Below the pieces are notes generated by a model. That model was not told where the DNA came from. It saw only the letters and a program-made list of their open reading frames with translations, and did no database searches. The position numbers were made by a program, and so were the translations under genes. A stretch of 64,000 bases of DNA, from the NCBI GenBank assembly GCA_028023455.1, contig JAQFVV010000183.1, positions 2,329,975 through 2,393,974 of the forward strand, written 5' to 3'. The DNA comes from Epiperipatus broadwayi (lineage: Eukaryota; Onychophora; Udeonychophora; Euonychophora; Peripatidae). How positions within the stretch are numbered: the first letter of the stretch is position 1; every line of letters starts with the position of its first letter. This document shows positions 1 through 12,751 of the stretch, in pieces.

Positions 1-875
1 TAGTGCATTATTTCTCAAATTAGTAAAAAAAAATTTAAACAAATATTTTTTATACATTTTAGAACACAAAATAAACTTGATCAAATCTCAGAGCATATAA
101 ATCTAAAAAATCACTTTAACTGTTCTGAAAAAAACTACCAGTCAGTTGAAACAATCAAATAATTGAATAAAAGCATTGTGAAAATGCAAATAATTATTTT
201 TTTTAAAAAGAAATTTATTTGAGTGATGCAGTAAGAATTGAAGAATGTTGAACATGTTGGAAACATCAAAGTGTGTTGATTATTTCAAATTGGTGATGCA
301 CTGCATTTGAACTTACATATAGTATAATGAACATTTTCTATACAATGAAAAATGACTATTTTATTTTTAGTATAACAAGGGATCTTCATATATGACTAAT
401 TTGCTTGTGATTTATTTATAATAAAATTTATTATGTACATTAATTAATATATATAATATAATCTGTATTTTTTATGTTGTCTGGTTGGTGAATGAATGTT
501 TGTCTGATGACATCACCACCACTACATTTACATGAAGAAAGTAATTCAATCATTAATTAAAAATGCTGCAAAAAAAATTAATGAGTGCTCTTAACTACAG
601 AGATATAGTATATATTTCATGATAAAAATTTCCAACCAGCTGTAGAAACAGCCTCAAATTTCAATTCATAATTCAGCATTAAGGTGTTCCGTGATTTCAT
701 GGTCTATCAATCTCCTAATATAGTTTAGATAGATGAATGACATACTTAGCAATGTGTAATTTAAAATATAACTAACTTTTATAGATTAGCAACGTTTAAT
801 AAAAAACATGTTTACACTAAATCTTTAAAAAAAATTGTTAAAGCAACCAATAAAAAAAAATTACAAATATTCTAT
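1..875. other. AT-rich DNA, nothing recognised
   Basis: I see no convincing open frame, RNA gene or repeat copy here. It consists of A/T runs and short simple sequence. Confidence 0.5.
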
Positions 876-1387
876 TTAATAGAGAAATAAATAATAAGTA
901 TGGCCAAAATAAGGTTAAAATAAATTCATTTATTAATGTGATGAGTTAAATTTCAACACAGAGTTTCTGTTTCAAAGCATAATTGATAGATAATTAACAG
1001 TGGAATAGTAATTTTGATTATAAAAGATTAGACTTGGCTATGTTTGGGAGATTTTCATAGTTGCATGTATGATGTGTTTGGCACATAATTAATTCCACAT
1101 ATGGGAATAAATATACAAGCCAATAGTGTCCCCCTCAATAGATATTGGTTATTTAATCTAACAATGTAATCAGTGCTTCGCAGTTACCTATTGTACATGT
1201 AACTATGCAAAAGTCTTAAACACCACCATGTTTAAACTTTTATAGTCGGAATTACTATCATACTCTGCTAATTATCTACCAGTTATGCTTTGAAACAGAC
1301 ATTGTGTCAAAAGTTAACTCAGCAGATTAATAAACGAATTTATTTTAACCTAACTTTGGCCATATTTATTACGTATTTCTCTATTAC
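876..1387. repeat. Imperfect inverted repeat, about 190-bp arms
   Basis: The left arm (about 876-1075) and the right arm (about 1190-1386) are reverse complements with scattered differences. Landmarks are tggccaaaataaggttaa on the left against its complement near 1345-1372, and tttcaaagcataa near 970 against its complement near 1290. The loop of about 115 bp shows no coding. It could be a fold-back element or an inverted dimer of a repeat, like the later loci in this window. No target duplication was identified. Confidence 0.7.
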
Positions 1388-1740
1388 ATATTTTCTATGG
1401 CTTTGAACTATATTAATAAAGCTAAAAAAAAAACTATTCCCATTATTAAAAAAAAAATTTTTTTTTATTCAGAGGACACTTCACTAAATATATATTTGCA
1501 TTATCAAATATAATAGGTATATTTAAAAATGTAAATTATAATTTAGTTTTATTAAAATTCGGAAATTTATTTATACAATATTAAAATGGTCTTTCAGACT
1601 TGTGTACAATTCTTACATTTAAAATCTTTTGTTTAATTTCCGTTAAATCTTAATTTTTTTTATTAAAGTAACCAATTAATAATTAAAAAACACGAGCCTA
1701 CAATGCCCAGTACACCTCATATTTATATAATCATTCAGAT

Positions 1741-2110
1741 CTGTTATATGATTGATGAATTATGAAAATGAACCTAGTAATGAATCACTTTGAATGCATA
1801 TATGATTATATTATTTATAAGACTGGATTGCATAGTGACAGTACTTTAATTGCCATTTTCATGACCTGAGTTTGAATACAGGTTTAATTTTTTTATCAGG
1901 TTTCAATCTGAGTTTTTTTATTTTATTTTAGATAGCTAATCCATAGTCAACCTTATTTCGTGGTAAATGGGTATCTAGCTATTCTTAGCTATCCAAAATA
2001 CTTTCTCTGGCAGTTAACAGTTTGATAAGTAATACCTTCACCTTCGCTTTTATTTTATAAGGGGTTTCTGGAGAGACTTTTACCCTGCTGTTGGTTATTT
2101 AAAAATTACT
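1741..2110 (+). repeat. SINE-like repeat, family C
   Basis: This shares order and wording with 21240-21550, 18420-18690 and 54360-54660. A tRNA T-arm-like stretch (gacctgagtttgaatacagg, where acctg pairs with caggt) is followed by a T-rich link, then a phrase like taaatgggtatctagctat, then a block ending near tgctgttggttattt. The T-arm resemblance suggests a tRNA-derived SINE. The head is too decayed to name the parent tRNA. Confidence 0.5.
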
Positions 2111-2278
2111 TTATTCTCTCATCTACTGTTTCTAAAATAAATTACATCTGTATTACTATAATCAAAAAGTTTTTGTATATAAAAATTATTGTATTTGAGT
2201 TTTATTTTTTATCTTGCAGAAAAAAAAAGTTATATTTTTTGTACTAAAAAAATGTTTTTTTTCTTTCTCCTCCCTAAG

Positions 2279-2320
2279 GGATATGACTTTGAAGAAAAAG
2301 TCTGAAAATCACTTGTTTGC
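2279..2320 (+). other. Candidate 42-nt internal micro-exon
   Basis: A strong polypyrimidine tract ending in ctaag precedes 42 nt that stay open in one frame (DMTLKKKSENHLFA with split end codons). The donor gtaagc follows at 2321. The length is a multiple of three and both flanking introns would be phase 2. The surrounding 2270-2480 is slightly less AT-rich than its neighbours. In a 64-kb AT-rich window such acceptor-donor pairs also arise by chance, and no protein family is recognised. Confidence 0.2.
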
Positions 2321-2329
2321 GTAAGCTGA

Positions 2330-4130
2330 GGCGGAAAAGTAGCTAGTTTTGATTTGTAAGCAGAGGTTACAGGTGACTCGAAGCAAGCTTTCATAGTGCA
2401 GTACTAGTTTCAATTTTTTTCTTTTTGCTTGAATGATTTTTGGCGGGAAATTTTTGACATTTCTGTTTTGCTTTGATGTATGTGCATTATTGCTTATTGC
2501 TCTTAGAAAAGATAAACCTGGTTACTTTCTCCGAATTTTCAATTGCAATTAGCTGATAATATTTGTAGTTTAATTATGTAAGTATTGAATTTTATTTTTT
2601 TTAAATATCTCTATATACACGAGATTTAAGTTAAAGTCTTGAAAACTTCAGAATATATAAGTTATGAATATATAAAGCAAATAGACGCTAATATTATAAA
2701 TTTACCATATTTTCATATATTTAATTTCTTTCGAAATAAAATGACTATTATAACAGTTTTAAGTTCTTCAATAATATAGGGCAGTCTATCTTTAATGATC
2801 ACGCGTACTTTACCACAGTTTTTGTCAGACTATTTGCTTTGATGCTCAGTATATACACCATTTTAGTATTAAAATGCATTCATAAAAATTATGGACTAGT
2901 GAAATAGTGCTAAATTGAATAATAGATCTATCTTGTTAATGAATATTTAGTGTATATATATATATATAGCGTATGCCCATCTTGGCATGAATATTATGAA
3001 TCAAAGGACCTGTCCGGGAATCCACTGACTTTGTAATGCGTATAATTTACAATTATTTTTTTAAAAAGACATTTTATGGTTGACATTTTTATATATTGTT
3101 CTTCTTTCTTACCTGCATCTATAATAAATTGTATTGTTGTTATAAATAAAATCACTTTTAGTTATAAATCACATTAAAGTTTATGGTATCATATGTGCTT
3201 TGATAGAATAGAAAGCCTGAAATTTAAGGTTATGGAAATCCAGTTTCTGGTGCTCAAACTTCTTATGAATTTTTGAGCAATGAATCATTCAATTACATAT
3301 ATTTAAAGCTTCTAGTATAGTTTTAAAATTGAGATATTAGAATAAATTTTTTTAACAGGTCAATAAGATAGACTACATATATGTATATGATGTTCTTAAA
3401 AAAAAGTCCTGCAACTTCAAAAAATGAAATGCATAGCCATATTACAAATTATCGTTTTTGGTTTTTACTGGTGAGATATATAGATGTCACTGCAGTCTGT
3501 AAATAAATAATCAACAGTGATTTCAGTTTTTAGGGATCTGTTATAAGTTACAATTTTCAATAGATCTGTTAAAAATGTAATCTGTATTATGAATTTCTAA
3601 TTCGACCAGACATCATTTTGAGTATTACTATTTGATACTTAGAATATCTATATATAAGAGCACATTTAAAATTCTGGTTTCCATGCTGCAGATTTGAACA
3701 CTTATGATGTGTGTTTGTAACACATTACAACACACTATTGTTTAAATACTTAAAAAATAAATACTAATAGAATCCTGAGAAATGTGGGTCTAATGAAAAT
3801 GTAAAAAGATAAAATGGTATAAATAAAAAAAAATAGGAAAATGAAGTAATAGAAGGAAAATGGTGAAAAATAGTTTGAAAGTTAATATTTAAATGTTATT
3901 GATGATTAAGAAGAAGGATTTTTTATAATTATTCATTTGGGAGAGAAACAATCTAATACAAAAAAATCAGTTCACCTTCATATACAGTTAAGATATAGTT
4001 AAAGAGTCTTAAGTTGATTTGTTGCTAATAGATTAGGCTTGTTTTTAAATGAATATTAGTATTTGCAATAATAAAACTATAAGAATCAAGTTTGCAATTA
4101 ATACAAATGAACAAATGCTATTGAGAGAAA
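2330..4130. other. AT-rich DNA, nothing recognised
   Basis: There is a short (TA)n run near 2950-2968. I found no gene, exon pair or repeat copy that I can support. Confidence 0.45.
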
Positions 4131-4154
4131 AAGAAAAAAAAATTGATATTTGGA

Positions 4155-4340
4155 TCAGTGATTTGGGCTAGGAGAACTAAAAGTTCCTGGCTCAAATTTC
4201 AGGCTGTCATTTCTGATGATTGTATATTATGGACAATTTTTACATTAATACTGCTTAGACAAATTGGTGAGTGTTGTTTTGATAAAGATGAAGTTAGCAC
4301 AGGAGAGTTGTTTCCTCTAATTTTTACTCACATTTTTTCT
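4155..4340 (+). repeat. Possible family C SINE remnant
   Basis: A T-arm-like segment near 4188-4208 (cctggctcaaatttcagg, where cctgg and cagg can pair) resembles the tRNA-like part of family C. The 80-residue open frame that covers it has no recognisable domain and is probably incidental. Confidence 0.25.
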
Positions 4341-4689
4341 TCTGTGCATTTTTTATTAAATCGAAATAATTTGTGTGCCATATGAAATAATAATGTTTAC
4401 TTAATTGATTTTACAATCAATTATATAAGAAAAAAATTGTAATAAAAATTATAAAGATTTTAAATTTTAATTTCAAAAAATTTTATTTGAATATTATTGT
4501 CATATAAATCCATATGCATTTATGTGGCGACTATATTCAATAGAATACTAAAATTATTTATAAAAATAAAATTATTGCATGATTTAAAAAACTAATAAAT
4601 GAAGAAATATGCTATTGAATTATAGTTGTCACATACAATATTATATCTTTTCTCTTTTAGCTTTACAATTTAACCATTCTGAATATACT

Positions 4690-6565
4690 CAATCTAGATT
4701 TATGATGCTTCCATTGCGTTGATATGATTTTATTCTCATCGGCATACCCAAATGACTTTCTCCTAAATTATTATTTTTATTTTTTATTAAATTCATCAAA
4801 CCAAAACCTCATTCACAATCAATGCTAGTTGCCAAGAACATTCCACTAATATACAGTAATTTTGAAAGGTCCCAAAACTTTATTACCCAGTGAAAATGAT
4901 ACCATATCCACAAAAGAAGTTATCAATTTACATTTGATTTTTTTCTTTCATGGTAAATTTAAAATCATTATTTTGTCTTATTATAGAGGATTTATTACTT
5001 AAAATGGTTTTCTATTTTCAGCAAAGAGACTAAACTTCTGCAATGCCATAATAAGATCAGATGTGGGAAATGCTGATAAATCAAATGCTGCCCATTCTTG
5101 GACTTCATTTTCAGGAAATATTTCTTCCAAATAAAAACATAGCAAATTTATAAATGTTAACATGGAACTTGGGGCAACTTCAATATTGCTTTCTCAAGCT
5201 TTATCAAGAATAATTTTTACTTCATTGCACCATGGAACATTAGTTTGTTTGAAATATTGTTCTCTAAATTTATTAATTTTTCCACGAACAAATTGGAATG
5301 CATGAAGTGATGTTAGATGTCACTGTTAAAATTTTACACAATGCAGCAAGATCTAAAATTTCCTTCAAAATTTCTGCGTTTGCTCAAAATTCAAGGTTTT
5401 ATAATTTCTTTAAACAAAACTTTAAAATGAGATAATCCACATCTTTAAAATATTCAATCAAAGAATCATAATTTTTAATTATTGCTTTAAGTGCAAAATG
5501 TCTAAATAACCATCTGAACTTCATTTAAAGGTTTAAAAGCAATAACTTCATTTTCAAAAGCTTCAGCAATATCTTGAAATTTGCTTAATTTTATTGAAGA
5601 TCTAGAAACAAAGTATAAATTGTTTTCATTACAGTTTCAATCTCTTTTACTAATTTAACTTCTTTCTAAGTATCACAAATGCCTAAATTTTCATAAAGTG
5701 CAACACATTATTGTTCAACCAAATGCGACATTTTTTCTTTTAATTTTGCTGCCATACCATTTATTTTACCCAACATCATGGATGCACCATCAGAAATAAA
5801 CATAACTATTTTTGATAAATCAATATTATTGTTTGCATAAACGTTATCTATTGCTTATATAATTGAAGTTGTTTCACAAGTTTCAACTGAATTATTCCAC
5901 CAAAAATAATTTTGTATTGGTTAGAATTTTTACATCTGAATTTAAAATATAAAATTAAGCATTTTATAGTACTAATATCAGTAATTTCATAAGTAGTTAG
6001 ATTATGAATGTGAGTTCTGTTTATTTCTTTTATCATTTCTTTTTTTTTAACAATGGAATTAACTATTTCCAAAAACATAATGGTGTGATTTTTTCTGTGC
6101 AAGCTTTCTGAAATTTTTATATATTTTGCTAAGAATTTATTAATATCTTGGACAGAAAGTAAAGAAATATTCTTTTTAATTGCTAATAATACATTATCAA
6201 TTAAAATTTTATCTTTGTCAGGATTGTCTTTCATTTAGATAATAAAGGATTTTTATTTTTTAATTTTTATACACTGTCCAAATGTGAATTTGCTGAATAA
6301 GTGACGTTTTATAAAAATCTTAATTTCCAAGTATCATTCAACTTTTTCCTCGCTATGAAATCATTTTATCTGGGTCCATCATGACAGTAATTGTAAATAT
6401 TTCTTGTAACAGAATTTTTAATTTACTATTACTTTTTGGAGAATCTGTTTCTATAATATCATTGAGCCATTCGATTTTAAACTCGCTGGCTGTTTTCTTT
6501 CTTTTCAAACTTTTTGCCAAGGCCATAACAGTAAATAAATCAAGTAAAAAAAATACATTTAACAA
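4690..6565 (-). pseudogene. hAT-family transposase remnant
   Basis: Read on the minus strand, this is a decayed cut-and-paste transposase of the hAT superfamily, of the type often annotated as ZBED/FAM200-like. The N-terminal piece (6565-6353) has a lysine-rich opening and an EFKIEWL phrase like the start of these proteins. The middle (6234-5848) carries ISTIKCLILYFKFR and IFGGIIQL. Past 5848, frameshifted, comes a stretch reading MFISDGASMMLG, the conserved block around a catalytic aspartate. Farther on, FKPLNEVRWLFRHFALKAI matches the RW motif region, and AAFDLSALPTSDLIMAL near 5080-5020 lies in the C-terminal dimerisation part. Several stops and frameshifts make it non-functional. No terminal repeats were found around it. 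The superfamily call is firm; the subfamily is uncertain. Confidence 0.8.
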
Positions 6566-6609
6566 TATAGTTTAAATAATATAGTATATAATATGATAAT
6601 ATAAGTTTA

Positions 6610-6610
6610 T

Positions 6611-6668
<58 letters not shown>
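6610..6668. repeat. (TA)n microsatellite
   Basis: An almost pure run of alternating A and T separates the hAT remnant from the RTE remnant. Confidence 0.95.
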
Positions 6669-6671
<3 letters not shown>

Positions 6672-7426
6672 TGATGTAGTTGTTTTTGCAAATAATGCTT
6701 CAGAGCTGCAGGAAATGTTGCAGGAGTTATCAGATGAAAGTAGGAAAGTAGGACTAAAGATAAATGTTAAAAAGACTAAAGTAATGTTTAATCGGTTTGC
6801 TCAAAATATGAAAATAAAGATTGATTATGATGAATTAGAAGAAGTTAACAGTTACAAATACCTTGGTCAGATTATTAATACAGATGGAAACATAATGGAG
6901 GAAATTAATCATAGAATTAAACTTGGTTGGAGTGCTTTTGGTAGAAATAACTTGATACTAAAAGGAAATATGCCTATGTGTTTGAAAAGGAAGGTTTTTA
7001 ACAAATGTGTTTTACCAGTTCTTACTTATGGATCTGAGACTTGGACACTCAATAGAAGAGCAATACAGAGACTTCAGACCACTCAAAGAAGTATGGAGAG
7101 GTGTATGTTGGGAGTAACAAGAAGAGATCGAAAACGCAATGTATGGGTAAGAGAACAAACAGGTGTTACTGACATCATTGAAAAAATTAAAATATTGAAG
7201 TGGAGTTGGGCTGGACATATTGCTAGAAGAGATGATAATAGATGGACAATTGAAATTTTAAACTGGATTCCAAGAGATTGTAAAAGACCCAGAAAGAGAC
7301 CACATGTGAGATGGATGGATGAAATAAGAAAGTGTGCAGGGGTGATGTGGAAAAGAGAAGCTAAAGATCGGAGAAGATGGATTAAACTTGGAGAGACCTT
7401 CATTCTGCAGTGGATTGATAATGGTT
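6669..7426 (+). pseudogene. RTE-like non-LTR retrotransposon, RT C-terminus
   Basis: This is the longest clean reading frame of the window (237 residues from 6715, and open upstream to 6669). It begins in the reverse-transcriptase palm with IDDVVVFA, the degenerate (F/Y)xDD catalytic box. VGLKINVKKTKVMFN and YKYLGQIINTDGNI follow, then VLTYGSETWTLN in the thumb region. The C-terminal tail carries WSWAGHIARRDDNRWT, RPHVRWMDEIRKCAG and LGETFILQWI. Everything 5' of the catalytic box, including the endonuclease, is missing. That is the usual 5' truncation of a LINE copy, although the (TA)n run sits exactly at the break. The frame runs to a stop followed by a (TGA)n tail, so this is a fairly young truncated insertion. 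Its 3' end matches the decayed copies at 14965-15192 and 18955. Confidence 0.85.
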
Positions 7427-7450
7427 GATAATGATGATGATGATGATGAT
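7427..7450 (+). repeat. (TGA)n tail of the RTE copy
   Basis: A run of TGATGATGA directly follows the stop region. Short tandem 3' repeats instead of poly(A) are typical of the RTE clade, which supports the family call. Confidence 0.75.
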
Positions 7451-7845
7451 ATATTAATAATATAGTTTTATTTAACTATTGATAATGATAAATAAAAATG
7501 AAAAATTTACTCTCATAAAACATATAAAGGTAGGGGAAAGAATCCGTGTTAAACGAATGTATGTGACATACTAGATAAATCTGTATTCGACATTCAATAT
7601 CAGCAGATTGCTCCAAAGTCAAGGATCAGGGTAAAAATGTACCTTGAACCCAGTCTGATTATCAGTACTGAAACAAGTTCTTTTTTAATTTTACTGTGCA
7701 TGGATGTATTTTCTCCACTAACTTTTTAAGCACTGTCCACATGCACTATCATATACCTTAGAGGGAACACTGCATAGGAGTACAATAGGTTTAAAATAAC
7801 AAAATGAATCTTAAAAGTATAAGTAAATTATTGAATATAGTTTTT
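7451..7845. other. No feature recognised
   Basis: Mixed sequence, slightly less AT-rich around 7540-7760. I see no coding or repeat copy. Confidence 0.4.
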
Positions 7846-7985
7846 GCACGCAGATAATGAAGCTATTAATTGTACGTGAAATTATCAAAATTTATCACCA
7901 AGCGCTTTTGGAACAGTCCCGAAAGCGCTTGGTGGTAAATTTTGATAATTTCACATACAATTAATAGCTTCATTATCTGTGTGCA
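7846..7985. repeat. Near-perfect palindrome related to the PLE termini
   Basis: The arms (7846-7912 and about 7922-7985) pair almost perfectly around a short loop. The phrases gataatgaagctattaatt and caagcgctttt also occur at both ends of the 39701-40311 palindrome (gttaatgaagctattaat, gccaagcgctttcggga). This looks like the outermost 3' sequence of that element, again as a head-to-head dimer but cut very short. Confidence 0.75.
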
Positions 7986-8246
7986 GAGCACATATAAATA
8001 TTGATGTATTTCAAATGCTAATGTAGTAAAATCTTAACTATTTGAATAATGCATAGATATTTTATGACAAGCCTGTAATAAATATTAACAAACTCCAGAA
8101 GTGAGTCTTGTGAAGCAAATGCTTTAAGGCAATAATAATAAAAAAGTTTTGCAAAATGTGACATTTGTCATATACAATAGGTTTTACTGGTTCTAGAGAA
8201 TCATTTATTATATTATCTATTTATTGTAATTTACATCAAAAATAAA

Positions 8247-8394
8247 ATAATACTCATACAGAGTTTAAATATAAAATTTTTAATAATACTATTGTACTGC
8301 ATATACTTTATGAATATGACATGAAAACATTGAAAGTATATTCAGTACAATATTATTAAAAAAATTATATTTAAACTCGGTATGAGTATCATAT
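8247..8394. repeat. Inverted repeat, about 64-bp arms
   Basis: The left arm contains tactcatacagagtttaaat and the right arm its complement (atttaaactcggtatgagta), with a 20-bp loop. No coding. It is probably a short fold-back element or an inverted dimer of an unknown repeat. Confidence 0.7.
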
Positions 8395-9060
8395 TACATT
8401 AATATCTAGAGTAGCAGAGTATGGGAATGTAATTACAAATTTTTAAGGTAAATCTGCTCCAGATACATAGCTTAGAGGAAAGTTATTATCTAAAACAATA
8501 ATTTGATGCAAAAAAAAAAAGCCATAACAAACTTAAACCTCTTTTATTATTGATAGACATAAATAAATTTACACACACACATTCATAGATTGTTGTTTTC
8601 AGAATTTGGCTCTAATTGATAATTAAAGTCACAAAATTACTTCACTATTGCTTTTTTACTTGGATTTATTTTTTGTTCAACTTTTTCTGACTTCATAATG
8701 AAATTTAAATACATTTATGTTATTAAAAAATCACTTTTATTTTCAATTGGAAAACTTTTTCTTGACACTATTCTATCTCTTATTTTTGGTTTGTAATGAT
8801 AATTAAAATCAATAATTTAAAGGATTAAACAAGCATTTGACAACATTAATCAATCTTTGAAATATCTTGCACATGCGCCCTATGTCATCCAATGACTTTC
8901 ATTGTAACATTTATGTTTGTTGATGATAGTTTTACAGATTTCTATTTTAATTTTTTTTTTCACAATGTTAATCAACTTTTTAACTCTGATTTTTAGGATT
9001 ATGGTAATAGCTGAAATACACAGGCTTATATATACCTGCGTCTATATATGTAATAGACAG

Positions 9061-9175
9061 GGTATGAGCACAGACTTTCACATGACTCACCACTCTCCAC
9101 ACTATCTCATAACACAGATACACTTGAACACACATATGTTGAAAAGATAAATAATCACCAATATACGTAGGATTA
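9061..9175 (-). repeat. Family B repeat fragment, 3' part
   Basis: The complement of this segment matches the part of family B just downstream of the hammerhead motif at 43365-43470: a stretch like tgttcaagtgtatc, then atgagatagtgtggagagtgg, then gtgaaagtctgtgctcatac. The ribozyme core itself is absent here. Confidence 0.6.
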
Positions 9176-9179
9176 TGGT

Positions 9180-9990
9180 TATAATTATTATATATATGAA
9201 GCAGAATAATAAAAGAAAAAGATATGTGTAATATATTTTCACTGATAAAGAGATAAATCATACAGGATCATCAAATTAAATTATCTTGAGTTTTATAAAC
9301 ATTATAAATTTGCAAATTTTAATTTAGTGAAAAAAAGTTTTTGTTGAATTGTTTATTCACACTAGAAGACTTCATTGTAGCAGACCTAATTATACAATAA
9401 AGGTTAGCTTACCCATTGCAACATAATTGTTGTACATATCTTGTTGAAAATAGTCATAATCATAATAGTAAAATAAATATAAGGTAGATTCTTAGTTGTT
9501 ACTAAAGGAAAAAAAAACATTCTATAGGAAAGGCTAAAGAAAATAATTTTTTTTGGAATATCAACTTAATTGAAGTTGAATAAAAAAAAAGCTGATGAAG
9601 ATGAACAAACTATACTAATATTATGTAAATTATCAGACATACTGCAGCTCTAACTTGTTTGAAAAAAAAAAAAAAATTGTTTTCTTAAATTAAATAAATA
9701 CATATAAGGCTTTAACCTTAATACTATGTGTCTTGAGTGCTTAATTTTACCACAAGAGGGACATCTACAAATCTTAACACAAAATTACGACTTTATAAAG
9801 ATAAGAGCAGCCGCTTTATCTTTAACCGTATTTCTAATTATATAGGCAAATCTAAAGAATTTTGATTTGAGAGTGTAATTTGTTATTTGGGAAGCCACAC
9901 AACACTCAAGCATCAGAAGCAATTGAGTTGAATTTTGATTTAGAGATCTTTAGTTTTTAGCTTATCACTTTATAGTTGCCTCTACAGCAT
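9180..9990. other. No feature recognised
   Basis: AT-rich with several A runs. No gene or repeat copy that I can support. Confidence 0.4.
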
Positions 9991-9999
9991 TTTCTGATT

Positions 10000-10200
10000 T
10001 TATCATATACTGATACTATTTCCATCATTTATTAAATTAAATATTTTTAGAAAAATTTAAACTTTATTTAAACTTTTCAAATATTCTAATATCATAATTG
10101 TTAGTAATAATAAACAGTTTGGAGATAACACAATGTTTTGGGAGATATTATTTTTCTCTTTTTCATTTATTGCTCACTTGTCCAATGACAAAACTAAATG
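10000..10200 (-). repeat. Probable family A tail remnant
   Basis: The wording ttagaaaaatttaaactttatttaaa, then acacaatgttttgggagatatta, parallels the outer part of family A at 48060-48350 (tttagaaaaatttaaattta, then gcacaatgtttcaggaagta). It is decayed and has lost the tRNA-like part. Confidence 0.4.
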
Positions 10201-12480
10201 AAAATTGAATCAATGACTTTTAGATTTGTGGAGACTGAATCTAAAGTGATGTTCTACTTAACTATGCTATTCTGTCAATGTTCTAAGATGTAATTAAAAA
10301 AGTGAATGTGATTTCCATGAACTTTCAGGTAAATATACTTATTGTACTCCCTATAGTCATTATAGATAAAGTTGTATTACTTTAATCAGGCTAGATGGAG
10401 AGTTTTCTCATATTATAGACTTACCAATTTCAACTTTTTAAAATCTATTTACAAATTAGGTAATATTATTCAGACAAATGTTTATTAATATGCTTAAACA
10501 TTTTAACATAATGTAGTTTGTCTAAAAAGTTCAAATCAGTAATTTTTATATTTTAAAAATTAAGTTAAATTTTTTTTGAAAAAGAAAATTTATTGAGTCA
10601 TAAAAGGGTCTTCATTGATTTTCATTCAATATGAACTTTTGTGAAATCATGAATAAATGATGTATAGGTAAACGTGATAAAAGTCTTTTTTGTTTCATAA
10701 CAAACTTAAAGCCTTTCACAATATAAAGGCTTTTTTTAAAAGAAATCATGTTTTGTAAAAAAAAAAAAGAAACATTGATAGTTTTCAGTACTGTAATATT
10801 ATATGGATATTTATTATTTATATAGGATTATAATGTAGTTGGGTTATAAAATGGCATTCAATGAGTGTTAGCAATAAATAGTGATAAAAAGTGTCCAATC
10901 AACAGCAGTATCTCCTGCAGTTTTGTAAAATAATGTTGGTTCATTAAATACCAGATACTATTTTTGATACAAATAGTCCTTTTTTATTTCTCTTCTTCTT
11001 TACTAATATTAATTACTTTAAGTTAAGTTAGTGTAGAGTTTAGTCATTATGAGCCTCTCGTCCCATCTTCTTATATTAATTGTGACATTGAGATTGTGTG
11101 TTCATGCAATTTCATTTCCACTCTTAACTACATGCATAGAAATTGTGAATCAAATATCTTTTTAATTTTTGTTTCAACTCAAACACTTAAAAATTAAAAA
11201 AACAATAATGGCAGATGATTTATTAAATTGGTAATTCTCAGTTGCGATCTTTGCTTGAGGTAGTATAATTACTAATGAGTTGAGTTGGAATAGGATTTGG
11301 GATTGAAGTTTCAGCTTAATAAAGATCCTACATTTAAACAGCCCATTTTAAAATTACCCTGCCTTTGATATAGATAGAATGTAGAAAATACCTAAAATGG
11401 CTTCACACAGTCCATCTAGCTTGTCATGGCTGGAGGATTATTCATTAAAAAAATAGAAATATCCCTAATATTATTGTAAAGCTGGAAGCAGTGATAGCAC
11501 TGAAGGTATTTTTTTAAAAAAAAATAGATACAGGTAATATATGAATGTTACTTGATGTCAAATCTTTGAGTTCTAAGCAGAGGATAAGATTTAAGACTGA
11601 CATACCTACTATTGATGAAACTTGTCTTTTTTGGAGGAAGAAAGTTTAACAGAATAAGTATGATTTATATATATATTTGGAAGAACAGATCAACCAATGA
11701 CAGGAGATCATATTGTGTTGAATCTGCATAAAGTTAAATTTAGTTCCTTTGTATTCGTAGAATTTCTTAAAGTATCAATGAAAGACTAGTGGTATTAAAA
11801 CTCGGCTTATACAGTAATACTTGTGCATATGTTAAATTGTTAATCAGTGAAAGAAAGCTTTTATTCATTCTTTAATGCATGTGTCATTACAATAAAAGAT
11901 TTTGGCTAAAATTTTTTAGAAATAACAATAGTTTGTTGATATTGAATTTTTGCACAATATGGATTGACCATTACAAACATTTTGTTTAGGCATAAAAATC
12001 ACCCTAAAGGAATATAGATTGATTCACTCTCTAATCAGTGACAAAAGATAAATTATAACTAAGAATCAGAATTAAAGAAAAGTTCATATTATCCAAACAC
12101 ATTTAAATGCAGATTAATTAGTGGATTATAGTGCTCCAAGTTTAAAGTGATAATCGTATTAACAATAAATCTTACTCTAATTCTATTTATAAAAATTTAT
12201 AGTTTGCTTTTTAGAAACATCTATTCATGTTAAATTTTCATACCTGTTAATAATTTAGATTTCCAGGACTGTCATTTTGCAGAGGCATGGAATTATCTTA
12301 AATAGTGTGTTAGAGACAAGTAAATCTGTTCATTGGCTCACTAAAAAATCATGATTTAGTCTCGGCAATGATCTAGTATTAATGATGATTAAAAGAAAAT
12401 AAGGTATATGCCATTTTCTGCTTGGCAAAATAATAAATTGAATGTGAAGACTTAAAAGCAAAAGTTTTCTACTTTAAAAT
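10201..12480. other. No feature recognised
   Basis: AT-rich, apparently single-copy sequence. I found no open frame with family motifs, splice-like exon or repeat copy. Confidence 0.4.
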
Positions 12481-12751
12481 GATTGATTGATCACAATTGC
12501 AAAAAAGATACAAATGTTCACTGAATATGATCAACTTAGATTTTTTTTTATGTATTGAACTGAAAAAAAGATTTCATGATTAATCCTATTAATTACATCA
12601 TTGACAATGATATTTCAAACAAATGGAAGGATCTTTTGGTCATTTTTTGAAATATTGAGATGATGACTTTTAATGATATACCCATTTTGTCTTTTTATTT
12701 AGACTTGGATAAAGATATCCAGCTTAATAAAATTGAAATAAGTCTTAATGT

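Noticed and set aside
2945-2970. (TA)n-cored palindrome like those at 60 kb
   Set aside because: Flanks of this TA run are not mirrored. It is a plain microsatellite.
7012-7403. Minus-strand frames opposite the RTE ORF
   Set aside because: Shadows of the plus-strand RT reading frame.
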